A DNA stretch of 5,551 bases, from positions 1 to 5,551 of the forward strand of contig JAKIUS010000131.1 in assembly GCA_021647445.1 (NCBI GenBank). The letters are read 5' to 3'. This document shows positions 5,544-5,551 of the stretch, piece by piece; position 1 is the first letter of the stretch; each line of letters starts with the position of its first letter. The notes under the pieces are model-generated. The model did no database searches and was not told the origin of the DNA. It saw only the letters and a program-made list of their open reading frames with translations. The position numbers and the translations under genes are program-made. The DNA comes from Geopsychrobacter sp. GTDB taxonomy: Bacteria > Desulfobacterota > Desulfuromonadia > Desulfuromonadales > Geopsychrobacteraceae.

Positions 5544-5551
5544 GCTGCCGT

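Overview
This 5,551-base window is a typical bacterial segment. Five complete genes lie on the minus strand and one partial gene enters from the left on the plus strand. Protein families point to a Gram-negative bacterium, most likely a deltaproteobacterium of the Desulfuromonas/Geobacter kind. The reasons are a lipoprotein-type DUF2265-like aminopeptidase, a cNMP/CBS/DUF294 protein, and an Acr3 plus thioredoxin-type ArsC arsenic operon. The placement is inferred from general family distribution, not from any search.

Layout from left to right. Positions 1-272 (+) hold the last ~90 codons of a large glycosyltransferase-associated protein. Positions 273-535 form an AT-rich gap with two perfect inverted repeats, a weak promoter-like pair, and a tiny hydrophobic reading frame that is either frameshifted or a remnant. 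Positions 536-2465 (-) hold a compact arsenic resistance operon, transcribed arsR > arsC > acr3. ArsR senses arsenite, ArsC reduces arsenate to arsenite, and Acr3 exports the arsenite. Positions 2512-5531 (-) hold a coupled pair: a 636-residue cNMP-like/CBS/nucleotidyltransferase (DUF294) protein, followed with a one-base overlap by a predicted outer-membrane or periplasmic zinc aminopeptidase lipoprotein.

Regulation is clearest in the ars operon. A 16-bp palindrome sits exactly between good -35 and -10 boxes in front of arsR. A second copy, differing at one base, lies in the arsR-arsC gap. The arsR start codon is so close to the -10 box that the mRNA should be leaderless or nearly so. Only 46 bases separate the aminopeptidase stop from arsR and no terminator is visible there, so some readthrough into ars is possible.

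I found no tRNA, rRNA, CRISPR array, transposase or phage gene. The window does not clearly contain a new multi-gene system. The parts most worth a second look are the duplicated ArsR operator, the structured 273-535 gap with its frameshifted mini-ORF, and the DUF294 protein, whose cyclic-nucleotide pocket looks degenerate.
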